Of a DNA stretch of 64,000 nucleotides, positions 35,784 to 46,200 are shown in pieces. This stretch comes from PFJX01 sp964393825 (GTDB lineage: Bacteria; Pseudomonadota; Gammaproteobacteria; Burkholderiales; Thiobacillaceae), in NCBI GenBank assembly GCA_964393825.1, contig CAYMUY010000001.1, forward strand, positions 1 through 64,000, written 5' to 3'. The translations under genes and the position numbers were made by a program. The notes beneath the pieces were generated by a model, which worked only from the letters and a program-made list of their open reading frames with translations, was not told the origin of the DNA and searched no databases. Each line of letters starts with the position of its first letter. Position 1 is the first letter of the stretch.

Positions 35784-37519
35784 CAGAAGCTGAAGCCCAC
35801 GGCGAAGTGCAATCGGGTCTGGCCGTTGTCCCGTCCCTGCGCGAGGTCGAGGCCAAGCAGGCCGACCGGGCTTTTCCAGCGGGCGCCAAGGCCGTAGCCG
35901 AGCACCGGGTGCAGGTTATCGAGCTGATCGGCGGCGTTGCCGGCGTCGACGAACAGCGCCGCGCCCCATTTCGGCGTCAGCCAGTGCACGTATTCCGCGC
36001 TGACCGTGGCCAGCCAGCGGCCGCCGACGATGGCGGCGCCATCGCTCACCCCCAGGCTTTGATAGGCATAGCCGCGCACCGTCTGGTCGCCGCCACTGCG
36101 AAACAGGAAATCGGCGGGGATGCCGTCGCGGCTGTCCGCCGCCACGACACCGAGTTCGCCGCGCAGGATCACCTGCCCGCGTTGACCGAGCGGGCGGTAC
36201 CAGGAGGCCTTGCCATAGCCGCGCACGAAGGTCCGGTCGGACAGCAGCGCCTGGTGGGCCGCATCCGCCTGCAGCGTGAGCAGGAAGCCCTGGCCGGGGT
36301 AGAGCAGGCTGTCCAGGTCGCGCCGGGTCCATGCCCAGGACGCGACCAGCGAGGTGCTGCGATCACTCGCGGCGCCGGCGACCTCCTGGCGCTCATGGTA
36401 ATAGCGCAGCGCCTGGGTGATCTCGTTGCGGTCCTGCTGGCGGCTGCGCTTGGCGCCGAGGATCAGGGCGCGGGTCACCTCGCCTTCGATGTCGGCGCGG
36501 GTCAGGGTGGCGCTGAGACTGTCCTGGAAACCGCTGGTCGTGCGCGGAAATTGCAGCTCGCCGCCGAGGGATTGTTCCTTCTGGGCCAGTTTCAGCCCCC
36601 CGGACAGGCGCCAGGCCTGGTCCAGCAGGTTGAGGTCGCGGTAATCCAGCTGCGCGCGGGCGCCGGTGTCGGTGCTCATGCCTATGCCCAGCCCGATGGT
36701 GCGGGCGCGGTTTTCCTCGACGTCGATCCGGATCGGTACCTCGGTCGGATGGGCAGGGTCGGTTTCCATCTGGACGCTGGCGCTGGCGAAATACGGGCTG
36801 TCCTGCAAGCGCGACTGGAACTCCAGCAGCTTGGCCTGGCTGTAGGGGTCGCCGGGCCGGATCGGGTTGAGCCGCTCGATGATGCTGGCAGGATAGCGCC
36901 GCAGGCCGCTGATGCGTGGGGCGCCGAAGCTGAAGGCTGGGCCGCTGTCCAGCGTCAGGGCGAGCTGGACGGTCTTTTTCTCCGGGTCGACCGTGGCCTG
37001 GCTGGACGCGATGTGCGCGGCCGGATAGCCCTCCAGCAGCAGGCCGCGAAGGCAGGCGTGCTTGGCGGACTCCCAGTCGGCGTGGCGGAAGACGGCGCCG
37101 GCACGCAGTGGCCAGGCGGCGCGCAGGGCGTCCAGATGCGAACCCGGATCGGCTTCGGCGAACGCACCGGTGATCCGCAGGTCGAGCTGGCCTACCCGCG
37201 CCGGTTCCCCCGGCTCCAGCGCCAGCCCGACCTTCCAGGTCTCGCCGTCACGCACCAGCGTCGCCGAGACTTGCGGCGAGTAATAGCCCTCGCTGGCGAG
37301 AAAGTCGCGCATCTGCGCCGGCGCCTGTTCGACCAGTCGGTGCAACTGGGTTTCGTCCATGCGCTCGCTGCCGCGCCAGCGGTAGAGATCCAGGTGCTTT
37401 TCCAGCAAGGAACGCTGAGTCAGTGGTGCGTCCAGGCTGATGCTGTAGGACGCGGGGTCGCCCGCCTGGACAAGTGAGGCAGAGAGCAGGCAGCAGGTTC
37501 CAAGCAGGCGTAAGGACAT
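35783..37519 (-). CDS. tamA: Outer-membrane assembly protein TamA
   Basis: 578 residues from MSLRLLGTCCLLSASLVQA, a signal peptide. The frame stays open upstream, but that part has no signal-like start. It has POTRA domains (about 30-275) and a C-terminal Omp85 beta-barrel (about 280-578) with GLGIGMSTDTGARAQLDYRD, LFRSGGDQTVRGYAYQSLG and the terminal LHFAVGFSF, a typical barrel end with final Phe. Translationally coupled to tamB by ATGA. Confidence 0.92.
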   Translation of the reverse strand: MSLRLLGTCCLLSASLVQAGDPASYSISLDAPLTQRSLLEKHLDLYRWRGSERMDETQLHRLVEQAPAQMRDFLASEGYYSPQVSATLVRDGETWKVGLALEPGEPARVGQLDLRITGAFAEADPGSHLDALRAAWPLRAGAVFRHADWESAKHACLRGLLLEGYPAAHIASSQATVDPEKKTVQLALTLDSGPAFSFGAPRISGLRRYPASIIERLNPIRPGDPYSQAKLLEFQSRLQDSPYFASASVQMETDPAHPTEVPIRIDVEENRARTIGLGIGMSTDTGARAQLDYRDLNLLDQAWRLSGGLKLAQKEQSLGGELQFPRTTSGFQDSLSATLTRADIEGEVTRALILGAKRSRQQDRNEITQALRYYHERQEVAGAASDRSTSLVASWAWTRRDLDSLLYPGQGFLLTLQADAAHQALLSDRTFVRGYGKASWYRPLGQRGQVILRGELGVVAADSRDGIPADFLFRSGGDQTVRGYAYQSLGVSDGAAIVGGRWLATVSAEYVHWLTPKWGAALFVDAGNAADQLDNLHPVLGYGLGARWKSPVGLLGLDLAQGRDNGQTRLHFAVGFSF

Positions 37520-37590
37520 GGGGCTCGCGGCGGGTTTCAAACCGATCGGGGGCCCGCCATCCGGGCGCGGGTCCGATCGGCGGGACGAGG

Positions 37591-38199
37591 TCACCGCAGG
37601 GGATAGGCCGGTGGTGTGTACTCCAGCACCAGAGTGGCCAGTTGCTGATTCAGGCCAAGGATGGGAATGATGGCGCGCAGATTGCCGTTCGCCGCGCGGT
37701 CGACCCGGATTTCACTGGCTTGCAGATACTCGGCGGGATAGAGGCTGGCGAAGGGATCGGCCAGTTTCTTGCGGTCGCTGGCCACCAGGATCTTGCCATC
37801 CGGTTTCGCCAGCACGGCGGCCTGCATGCCGGGCATCTGCACCAGGTCGGTGAAGTACTGGTCGATCTGGTCCAGGTTGCCGGCCATGGCTTCGCGGCGG
37901 ATGACCCAGGCGACGGGGATGCTGAACCGGCGCAAGGCCTCCTCGCTCTTGCCGGCGTCGATCCTGCCGGCTTCCTGGATCAGCCCGGCGCGGGCCTGCG
38001 CCTGGCGCGCCTCGGCCTCGGCCAGTTTGCCCTCCAGGGCGCTGATGGAGACTGCCCGCCAGCCGTACATCACCGCCGCGACCAGCAGCAGCGCGATGAC
38101 CAGGCCCAGCATGATCTTCCGTTGCGGATCCATGCCCGTCTCCTTGGGCTGTTCGAAGGTCTCGGTGACGTCCTCGATGATGTCCTCGTTGTCGTTCAT
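37591..38199 (-). CDS. Single-pass membrane protein upstream of tamA
   Basis: 202 residues: an acidic cytoplasmic N-terminus (MNDNEDIIEDVTETFEQP), one membrane helix (about 30-46, MLGLVIALLLVAAVMYGW), a coiled-coil linker (LEGKLAEAEARQAQARAGL), and a periplasmic domain with AAVLAKPDGKILVASDRKKL that looks like a small Cache/PDC-type fold. No output domain follows. Not recognised as a named family. It lies between marR and tamA on one strand, so it is likely co-transcribed with them. Confidence 0.7.
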   Translation of the reverse strand: MNDNEDIIEDVTETFEQPKETGMDPQRKIMLGLVIALLLVAAVMYGWRAVSISALEGKLAEAEARQAQARAGLIQEAGRIDAGKSEEALRRFSIPVAWVIRREAMAGNLDQIDQYFTDLVQMPGMQAAVLAKPDGKILVASDRKKLADPFASLYPAEYLQASEIRVDRAANGNLRAIIPILGLNQQLATLVLEYTPPAYPLR

Positions 38200-38223
38200 G
38201 TTCTTCTCCAGTTTGAAAAGTGG

Positions 38224-38769
38224 TCAGTTGACCAGGGTGGGCAAGGGTTTGTTCACGGCCTCCTGATCCGGCTGATGTATCTGCCGGATCAGGAGCGCCA
38301 GATCCTCGTGCAACCGGGTCAGGCTGGCTTCCGGCAGGCACGCCAGCGCATGGGGCACCTGGCCGCTGAATGGCCGTGGGGCACGATCCAGCGCGGACAG
38401 GCCTTGCTCGGTGAGGCGCAGGTTTACCACGCGGCGGTCATCTTCGCCGCGCCGTCGCTCCACCAGACCGGCTTTCACCAGTTTATCCAGTAGGGCGCTG
38501 GCAGTGGAAATATGTACGGATAGCGCCGCGCCCAGTCGCGAGACGGTGATGCCGGGGGTCTCGGCGATGGCCACAAGCATCCATCTCTGGGCGCCGGACA
38601 GCCCTCCCTCGGCATCCTGCGCATGGAAATGCTGACGCGCGGCGGCAGTGATGACGCGCAACTGTTTCAGGATATTCCTCACCAGTCGCGCGCTGGCGTC
38701 CACTGACTCACCATCCACACGCGCCTTGCCACGGTGCTGTTTTCCTTGAGTCACTGTTTTCTCATTCAT
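38224..38769 (-). CDS. MarR-family transcriptional regulator
   Basis: 181 residues from MNEKTVTQGKQHRG. The winged helix is LSGAQRWMLVAIAETPGITVSRLGAALSV (helix-turn-helix about 60-100), with the wing DKLVKAGLVERRRGEDDRRVVNLRLTEQG, which is classic MarR. Just upstream, an imperfect inverted repeat, ACATATGC (38847-38854) with GCATGTG (38862-38868), could be its operator, which would also cover the promoter of the divergent channel gene. Effector unknown. Confidence 0.85.
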   Translation of the reverse strand: MNEKTVTQGKQHRGKARVDGESVDASARLVRNILKQLRVITAAARQHFHAQDAEGGLSGAQRWMLVAIAETPGITVSRLGAALSVHISTASALLDKLVKAGLVERRRGEDDRRVVNLRLTEQGLSALDRAPRPFSGQVPHALACLPEASLTRLHEDLALLIRQIHQPDQEAVNKPLPTLVN

Positions 38770-38970
38770 GGGCTCTCGTGTCAGGACGTGGGGTGCAACG
38801 CACCTGCCCGGAGTTGGAATGACGGACATGATACTTTGAAACGAAAACATATGCCGTGATAGCATGTGCGCCATCCAGTCATGGTTTAAACCTGGATTGT
38901 TTTCAGCATCAGCATCGAGCCCGTGAGCGGGTTGCCTGTCGACACAATCAATTGAGGAAGGAGTTACAGC

Positions 38971-40440
38971 ATGGACTTGAGCGTGTTTTCCACAGCGGTA
39001 CAGACTGCCCTGGGCAGTCATCTACCCACCATCCTGGGGGCGATCGGCATCCTTGTGGTGGGCTATGTCCTGGCCCTGGCGGCGCGGGCGGCGACCCGCA
39101 AGGTGCTGTCGATGGCGCGCATCAATACCTTTCTCAACGATGCAGTCGGCAAGCCGATGGATATCGAGGGCGGCATCGCCCTGGGGGTGTTCTGGTTCGT
39201 GCTGCTGGCCGCCTTGCTGGGGGTGTTCAATACCCTCAACCTGGAACAGTTGTCCGGCCCGTTCGCCGAAATGATGGCCCAGGTCATGACCTATCTGCCG
39301 CATCTGCTGGCGGGGGTGCTGCTGTTGCTGGTGGCCTGGCTGGCCGCCACCATCGTCAAAGCCATCGCCAACCGGGCGTTGAAGGCGACGCAATGGGATG
39401 AGAAGCTGGTGGAGCAGGCGGGTATGTCGCCGCTGGGCGAGAACGTCGGCAACGTCCTGTTCTGGCTGGTGATCCTGATGTTCCTGCCGGCCATTCTGGG
39501 GGTGTTCCAACTGGAAGGCATGCTCGACCCGGTACGCAACATGGTGGATGAAACCCTGGCCATGCTGCCCAATATCTTCGCTGCCGGCATCATCGTCATC
39601 GCCGGCTGGCTGGTGGCCAAGATCCTGCGCGGCCTGGTGACCAATCTGCTGGCCGCGGTCGGCGCTGACAAGCTGGGCGAATCCGCCGGCATGAAAGGTT
39701 CGGTCGAGGTGTCGCGACTGGTGGGCTCCCTGGTGTTCATCCTGGTGTTCGTGCCGGCCTTGATCGCCGCCCTGGACGCCCTGCAGATCAGCGCCATCTC
39801 CGGTCCGGCCACCGACATGCTCGGCATGATCATGATGTCCATCCCGAACATCTTCGCGGCGGCCCTGATCCTGTTCATCACCTGGTACGTGTCGCGCTTC
39901 GCGGCGGGGCTGCTCGCCGGCCTGCTGGCCAACATCGGCCTCAACGAACTGCCGTCCAAGGTGGGCCTGCAACATCTGTTCTCGGATGACTTCAAGGCTT
40001 CCGATCTGGTCAATCGCGTGGTGGTGTTCTTCGCCATGCTGTTCGCCACGGTGGAGGCGGCGCATCGTCTGGATTTCACCCAGGTGCAGGATATGGTGGG
40101 CATGTTCATCCAGTTCGGCGGCGATGTGCTGCTGGGTGTGGCCATCCTGCTGGTGGGTTTCTGGCTGGCCAACCTGGCGCATCAGGCCATCCTGCGGACC
40201 AGCAATGAACAGGCCGTCGGCATGGCCGGCATCGCCCGCTACGCCATCCTGGGCCTGGTCCTGGCGATGGGGCTCTCCGCGATGGGAATCGCCGACAACA
40301 TCGTCAACATGGCCTTCACCCTGGTGTTCGGTGCCGTCGCGGTGGCGATCGCGCTCTCCTTCGGCCTCGGTGGTCGCGAGGCGGCCGGCAAGCAGATGGA
40401 TCACTGGCTGGCCAGGCTGCGCAAGGACGATCCCCAGTAA
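38971..40440 (+). CDS. CmpX-like mechanosensitive-channel-family membrane protein
   Basis: 489 residues with repeated conserved TM-helix units (PF05552-like) such as LPTILGAIGILVVGYVLALA, LPHLLAGVLLLLVAWLAATI, LPNIFAAGIIVIAGWLVAKI and IPNIFAAALILFITWYVSRF, each ahead of an amphipathic loop. The C-terminus (IALSFGLGGREAAGKQMDHW) resembles the beginning of an MscS-like domain. The protein matches the CmpX type, reported to influence cell-envelope signalling in Pseudomonas. It is divergent from marR and followed by a strong terminator. Confidence 0.85.
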   Translation: MDLSVFSTAVQTALGSHLPTILGAIGILVVGYVLALAARAATRKVLSMARINTFLNDAVGKPMDIEGGIALGVFWFVLLAALLGVFNTLNLEQLSGPFAEMMAQVMTYLPHLLAGVLLLLVAWLAATIVKAIANRALKATQWDEKLVEQAGMSPLGENVGNVLFWLVILMFLPAILGVFQLEGMLDPVRNMVDETLAMLPNIFAAGIIVIAGWLVAKILRGLVTNLLAAVGADKLGESAGMKGSVEVSRLVGSLVFILVFVPALIAALDALQISAISGPATDMLGMIMMSIPNIFAAALILFITWYVSRFAAGLLAGLLANIGLNELPSKVGLQHLFSDDFKASDLVNRVVVFFAMLFATVEAAHRLDFTQVQDMVGMFIQFGGDVLLGVAILLVGFWLANLAHQAILRTSNEQAVGMAGIARYAILGLVLAMGLSAMGIADNIVNMAFTLVFGAVAVAIALSFGLGGREAAGKQMDHWLARLRKDDPQ

Positions 40441-40461
40441 GGGTTCCCGAGATGCACCCAC

Positions 40462-40491
40462 GCGCCGGCCGGTTTCGGCCGGCGCTTTTTT
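40462..40491 (+). terminator. Intrinsic terminator after the CmpX-like gene
   Basis: Perfect 10-bp stem GCGCCGGCCG/CGGCCGGCGC (40462-40471 and 40476-40485), GTTT loop, then T6. Separates the channel gene from the DUF481 gene. Confidence 0.9.
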
Positions 40492-40559
40492 ATTCAGGTT
40501 CGAGCGGGCTTCCATGCCCGTGATGTCAGACCCGGCAGGAACCGGGAAAGGAGTGTTGG

Positions 40560-41576
40560 ATGAATACGATGCGACAAGCGAGTGGCTTGCTGCTGGGGCT
40601 GTGGGTCGCCGGTGTGGCGCAGGCCGATACGGTGGTACTGCACAACGGCGATCGGCTTACCGGAACGGTGGTGAGCCTGGAAGCGGGAAAACTGGTGTTT
40701 GCCACCGCCTATGCGGGCGAGGTGAAACTGCCCTGGAACCAGTTGCGGCATCTGGAGAGCGCGTCCCGGGTCCGTGTCCAGCTTGCCGACGGCACCCTGC
40801 TCAACGGCCAGTTGCTGGCGGCGCCCGACGGGCGCGCGCGGATCAGGGTCAGCGACCTGGTCGAGACCGCGCCGATTCCCCTGGAGCGGGTGACGGCGCT
40901 GAATCCGCCACTGGATCGCGACAAGGTGAAAATGACTGGCCACGCGAACCTGGGCGGGACCTTCTCGCGCGGCAACACCGAGGAGGACACGCTGCATGCC
41001 GACGCCGAGATGGTGGCAAGAACGCCGAGCAATCGCTACACCGTGGGCGGCGAGGTGAACGAGGCGTCGAAACAGGGTACGACCACCACGTCCAACTGGC
41101 GCCTGGCCATGAAGTACGACCACTTCTTCAAGGACAAGCGCTATTTCTATACCGTCGGCCAGTTCGAGAGCGATGCCCAGGCCGATCTCAATCTGCGTAC
41201 CTCGCTGGGCCTGGGCGCTGGCTGGCAGGTGTTCGAGGAAGCGCGCCGCAACCTCTCGCTGGAAACCGGCCTGAGCATGGTCAACGAGGACTACGAGATT
41301 GCGCCCGACCAGAGCTTTCCGAGCCTGCGCGCGGCGCTGAAGTTCGACCAGCTGTTCTGGGATGACCGGCTCAAGTTCTTCCATACCAGCGAATTGCTCG
41401 CCAGCATCGAGAACAGTTCGGACTACCTGATCAAGACCCGCACCGGCATCCGCCTGCCGGTCACCAGGGCGGTCAACCTCAGCACCCAGCTCAACCTGGA
41501 TTACGACGCGCTGCCGGCGCCAGGAAAGGACAGTACCGACACCGCACTGATCTTCAGCGTCGGCTACGGTTTCTGA
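40560..41576 (+). CDS. DUF481 outer-membrane protein
   Basis: 338 residues. The signal peptide is MNTMRQASGLLLGLWVAGVAQA. An N-terminal domain starting DTVVLHNGDRLTGTVVSLE (SH3-like fold, about 22-110) is followed by the DUF481 beta-barrel (about 125-338) with GHANLGGTFSRGNTEEDTL and LIFSVGYGF at the end, a barrel-type terminal Phe. Probably a salt-inducible outer-membrane protein of the YdiY type. AAAGGAG lies upstream of ATG. Confidence 0.85.
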   Translation: MNTMRQASGLLLGLWVAGVAQADTVVLHNGDRLTGTVVSLEAGKLVFATAYAGEVKLPWNQLRHLESASRVRVQLADGTLLNGQLLAAPDGRARIRVSDLVETAPIPLERVTALNPPLDRDKVKMTGHANLGGTFSRGNTEEDTLHADAEMVARTPSNRYTVGGEVNEASKQGTTTTSNWRLAMKYDHFFKDKRYFYTVGQFESDAQADLNLRTSLGLGAGWQVFEEARRNLSLETGLSMVNEDYEIAPDQSFPSLRAALKFDQLFWDDRLKFFHTSELLASIENSSDYLIKTRTGIRLPVTRAVNLSTQLNLDYDALPAPGKDSTDTALIFSVGYGF

Positions 41577-41591
41577 ACGCGCGTCCTCTGC

Positions 41592-42188
41592 TTATGCGCT
41601 GATCGCCTTGGTGATCAGCGGCACCAGGGGTTCCGGCAGCTTGATCTGGCCGGAGAGGGCGAAGGCGCGTCCGGCGTCGGACATCTTTTTCCAGGTCTTG
41701 CGGATGATCTCCAGCCACTTTTCCTCGTCGTATTCCGGCTTGGCGCCGGCGAAGGGCAGCATGTAGTACTCGATGAACACCAGATCGGCGACGTCTTCCA
41801 TGAGTTGCGTGTCCGGGTTGACCTTGAGCGCGCGCTTGCCCACGGCTTTCTTGACCTGGTCGATCATGGCGTCGTCGTATCCGGCCTGGCGCATCAGTTC
41901 ACCGGCGGTGTCGGCGTGGTACTTGTAGAGGCCGGTACGCCAGGCGAAATAGCCCTCCTTGGTCATCGGATAGGTATTGCGCGGCACCGTCCAGCGCTTG
42001 ATGTGCTGGGCACGCACCGCCAGTTGCGCCACTTCCGAGGCGTCAGGGGCGAAGCGGTGGATCATTTCCGTCATCCGCTGGGCGTAGAGCAGTTCCTTGG
42101 GCTGGCCTTCGTCCTGGTTGGGGTCTTCGGCATTGGCGGCATCGAACAGCGCGATGGCCCGGTTGAAGCGTTCCTGGTTTGCGATCAT
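41592..42188 (-). CDS. DUF4202 protein
   Basis: 198 residues matching DUF4202 in length and sequence: FNRAIALFDAANAEDPN, AVRAQHIKRWTVPRNTYPM and ADLVFIEYYMLPFA. The several conserved His and Asp residues (QHIKRW, KYHADT) suggest an HD-like helical fold, but no reaction is known to me. It is the last gene of the run with a dihydroorotate dehydrogenase-like gene and nifJ, 36 nt after the former. Confidence 0.85.
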   Translation of the reverse strand: MIANQERFNRAIALFDAANAEDPNQDEGQPKELLYAQRMTEMIHRFAPDASEVAQLAVRAQHIKRWTVPRNTYPMTKEGYFAWRTGLYKYHADTAGELMRQAGYDDAMIDQVKKAVGKRALKVNPDTQLMEDVADLVFIEYYMLPFAGAKPEYDEEKWLEIIRKTWKKMSDAGRAFALSGQIKLPEPLVPLITKAISA

Positions 42189-42224
42189 TTCCGTCTGCTT
42201 GTCGTGTGAAATCTGTCTAGGGGG

Positions 42225-43238
42225 TTACAGGCCGCCGCCACGCGCCGGGCCGTAGCTGTCCAGCACCCGCAGGTAGCTGGCGCGTTCGACGGCGCTGGGG
42301 TCGGGCAGGTGCTTCTGGCTCATGCTGCCCTTGAGTTGGGCAACCGAAGTGTATTCGCGCTCGTCCATCCAGTGCTCGATGTCGGCGAGGATTTGCCCGA
42401 GCCGTTGCGGGCCGTGCGCGAGCAGGCAGGAGGCCAGGTGCACCACGTCGGCGCCGGCCAGCAGCAGCTTCATCGCCTCCTCATGGCCGTGGACGCCACC
42501 GGTCGCGGCCAGGGTCAGTGTGGTCTGGCCGCGCAGGATCGCGATCCAGCGGATCCGCAGCAGGGCTTCCTCGGGGGTGGACAGGTGCAGGCTGTCCACC
42601 ATCTTCAGCGTTTCCAGGTCTATATCCGGCTGGTAGAAGCGGTTGAACAGGGACACGCCACGGGCGCCGGCCAGTTCCAGGTGCTTGATCAGGTGGGGTA
42701 GCGAGGAGAAGAACGGCGATAGCTTCATGGTCACCGGCAGGCTCACCGCGCCGCGCAGTTCGGCGAGCAGGTCGACATAGCGCGCTTCCACCGCCTCCCC
42801 GGAACAATGCGAATCGGCGGCGACGTGGTAGACGTTGAGTTCCAGGGCATCGGCCCCGGCCTGCTGCAACTCGCGGCCGAGATCGACCCAGCCGGAGCGC
42901 GAGACGCCGTTGAGGCTGGCGATGACCGGAATGCCCAGGCGCGCCTTCAGTTTCGCCAGATGTTCCAGGTAATGGTCGAGATGGCTCTGGTAGCCGCCAT
43001 GGTCGGGCAGGAAGCCATCCGATTCGGCATGGCCGATGTCGCTGTGCAGCAGGAAGCGGTCGGCCATCTTTGCCTCGGCGTGCAGTTCCTCCTCGAACAG
43101 CGAGTGCATCACCAGGGCCGCCGCGCCGGCGTCTTCCAGTTGCAGCGCGCTGTCCAGGTGTTTGGACAACGGCGTCGAGGAGGGGACCAGCGGATTCTTG
43201 AGTTCGAGGCCCAGGTAGGTGGTGGAGAGGTCGATCAT
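42225..43238 (-). CDS. Dihydroorotate dehydrogenase-like FMN protein
   Basis: 337-residue TIM-barrel flavoprotein of the DHOD type. The family start LSTTYLGLELKNPLVPSSTPL, the substrate-loop VIASLNGVSRSGWVDL, TMKLSPFFSSL, FNRFYQPDIDLETLK and the FMN phosphate region AATGGVHGHEEAMKLLLAGAD are visible. These paralogues are not the pyrD enzyme and often sit next to nifJ. ATG 43238 lies 1 nt after the nifJ stop. It is probably part of anaerobic electron transfer, though the substrate is unknown. Confidence 0.85.
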   Translation of the reverse strand: MIDLSTTYLGLELKNPLVPSSTPLSKHLDSALQLEDAGAAALVMHSLFEEELHAEAKMADRFLLHSDIGHAESDGFLPDHGGYQSHLDHYLEHLAKLKARLGIPVIASLNGVSRSGWVDLGRELQQAGADALELNVYHVAADSHCSGEAVEARYVDLLAELRGAVSLPVTMKLSPFFSSLPHLIKHLELAGARGVSLFNRFYQPDIDLETLKMVDSLHLSTPEEALLRIRWIAILRGQTTLTLAATGGVHGHEEAMKLLLAGADVVHLASCLLAHGPQRLGQILADIEHWMDEREYTSVAQLKGSMSQKHLPDPSAVERASYLRVLDSYGPARGGGL

Positions 43239-43239
43239 G

Positions 43240-46200
43240 TCATTCTCCTGTCTTGGTTTCGCCAAGCTGCGCCAGCGCCAGGTAGCCCTGGTAGCGGCGG
43301 TCGGCTTCTTTCTGGGCTTGTTCCAGGAAGCGTTCGGCGGCTTCCGGGTGGCTGCGGCCGAGCATGGCGAAGCGGGTTTCGCTGGCCATGAATTCGCGGA
43401 TCGGCTTGCTCGGCGCGGCGGAATCGAGCTTGAACGGGTTGTCGCCGGCCTCCAGACGGCGCGGGTCGAAGCGGAACAGCGGCCAGTGGCCGCTCTTCAC
43501 CGCCGCGTCCTGCTGGCGCAGGTTGTAGAGCATGTCGACGCCGTGGGCGATGCAGGGGCTGTAGGCCACCATCAGCGAGGGGCCGGCGTAGCTTTCCGCC
43601 TCGTGGAAGACGCGCAGGGTCTGGGTGTCCTTGGCGCCATAGGCGAGGGTGGCGACATAGACGTGGCCGTAGTCGGAGGCGAGTTTGGCCAGATCCTTCT
43701 TGGCCGTGGCCTTGCCGCCGGCGGAGAACTTGGCGACAGCGCCGATCGGCGTCGCCTTGGAGGTCTGGCCGCCGGTGTTGGAATAGACCTCGGTGTCCAG
43801 CACCAGGATGTTGACGTCGTAAGGCAGGGCGAGGACGTGGTCGAGGCCGCCATAGCCGATGTCGTAGGCCCAGCCGTCGCCGCCGATGATCCATACCGAG
43901 CGGCGGATCAGCCACTCCGCCAGCGTCGTCAGCTCGCCAGCGCGCGGATGGTTCGCTGCGGCCAGCTTGTCGAGCAGCGTGGCGACGCGGGCGCGCTGGG
44001 CGCGGATGCCGGCTTCCTCGCGTTGTTCGGCGCCGAGCAGCGCTTGGGCGAGGTCGCCGCCGATCTCGCCGGCCATCGCCTTCACCAGCGTTTGCGCGTG
44101 CGCCATCAGCTGGTCGGCCGCCAGGCGCATGCCGAGGCCGAATTCGGCGTTGTCCTCGAACAGCGAGTTGGACCACGCCGGGCCGCGGCCGTCGGCATTG
44201 GTGGTGTAGGGCGTGGTGGGCAGGTTGCCGCCGTAGATGGAGGAGCAGCCGGTGGCGTTGGCGATCAGCATGCGGTCGCCGAACAACTGGGTGGCCAGCC
44301 GGATATAGGGCGTCTCGCCGCAGCCGGCGCAGGCGCCGGAGAATTCGAACAGCGGGTCGAGCAGCATCGCGCCGGGAATGGTGGTGTGCTTGATGGCGTC
44401 GCGGTCGTATTCCGGCAGGCCGAGGAAAAAGGCGAAGTTGTCGCGTTCCGGCGCCCACAGCGGGGTGATGTTCGCCATGTTCAGTGCCCGGCGCGAGACG
44501 TTGGACTTGTCGTGGATCGGGCAGGCCTCGACGCAGTCGCCGCAGCCGGTGCAGTCCTCCGGCGCCACCTGATAGCTTATCCGGGTGCCGGCGGGGAAAT
44601 CCTTGCTCTTCGCCGGCACGTGCTTGAAGGTGGCCGGCGCGCCCGCCACCGCCGCTTCCGGGAAGACGCGGGCGCGGATGGCTGAATGCGGGCAGACCAG
44701 CACGCACTTGCCGCACTGGGTGCACAGGGCGGCGTCCCAGACCGGGATCTCCAGGGCGATGTTGCGCTTCTCGTATTTCGCCGTGCCCACCGGCCAGGTG
44801 CCGTCCACCGGCATCGCCGATACCGGCAGGGCATCGCCGAGACCGGCGTAGATCGGCAGGGTGACGTCGCGGACGAAGTCGGGGAGGCCGGCCTGGCCTG
44901 CAGCGCAGGCGTGCTCGCCTGCATCGGCGGCGGGAAGCAGGCGAGACGTCTGCGCGACATCGACATGATGCAGGTGCGCCAGGGTCATATCGATGGCGCG
45001 GTGGTTCAGTTCGGCCAGGCGGCGGCTCTTGACGCCGTAGGTCTTGTCCACCGCCTGCTTGATCGCGGTGATGGCCTGTTCGCGCGGCAGGATGCCGGAG
45101 ATGGCGAAGAAGCAGGTCTGCATGATGGTGTTGATGCGGCGGCCCATGTCCGCCTCGGCCGCGACCTTGTAGGCGTCGATCACCCAGAAGTCGAGCTGCT
45201 TGTCGATGAGTTCGCGGCGCAGGTTGTCCGGCAGGCTGGCCAGCGCGGCTTCCGGCGGGGCGGCGGTATTGAGCAGGAAAACGCCACCCGGCTTCGCCTG
45301 CTTGAGCACATCGTAGCGCTCGGTGAACACGGTCTGGTGGCAGGCGACGAACCCGGCGTCGTTTTCATCCACCAGGTAGGCGGCGCGGATCGGCGCCTCG
45401 CCGAAACGCAGGTGCGAGACGGTGACCGCGCCGGATTTCTTGGAGTCGTAGACGAAGTAGCCCTGGGCCTGGAGGTCGGTGTCCTCGCCGATGATCTTGA
45501 TCGAGTTCTTGTTGGCCGACACCGTGCCGTCGGCGCCCAGGCCCCAGAACACGGCGTGGCGCAGGGCGCGGCTGGCATCGCTGCGGAAGGCGGCGTCCCA
45601 GGGCAGGGAGAGGTGGGTGAGGTCGTCGTGGATGCCGAGGGTGAACTGGCGCCTGGACTGGGGCTGCGCCAGTTCGTCGAACACCGCCTTGACCATGCCC
45701 GGGGTGAATTCCTTTGAGCCGAGGCCATAGCGGCCGCCGATGAGGCGCGGCATGGTGCGGATGCCGTCGGCGGCCGCGTTGGCGAAGGCGGCCAGCACAT
45801 CCTTGTACAGCGGCTCGCCATCGGCGCCGGGTTCCTTACAGCGGTCGAGCACGGCAATGGCCCGCGCGGAGGCCGGGATGGCCGCGATCAGGGCGGCGGG
45901 GTCGAGGGGACGGTAGAGGCGCACTTTCATTACCCCGACCTTCTCGTCGCGCGCGAGGAGGTGATCCACCGTCTCGTGCGCGGTCTCGGCGCCGGAACCC
46001 ATCAGCACGATGACCCGCTCGGCGTCAGGCGCGCCGACATAGTCGAACAGCTTGTATTGCCGGCCGGTGAGGCCGGCGAAGCGGTCGAACGCATCCTGAA
46101 CGATGCCGGGGAAGGCGTCGTAGTAGGAATTGGCGCGCTCGCGCGACTGGAAGAACACATCCGGGTTCTGCGAGGTGCCGCGCAGGACCGGATGCTCCGG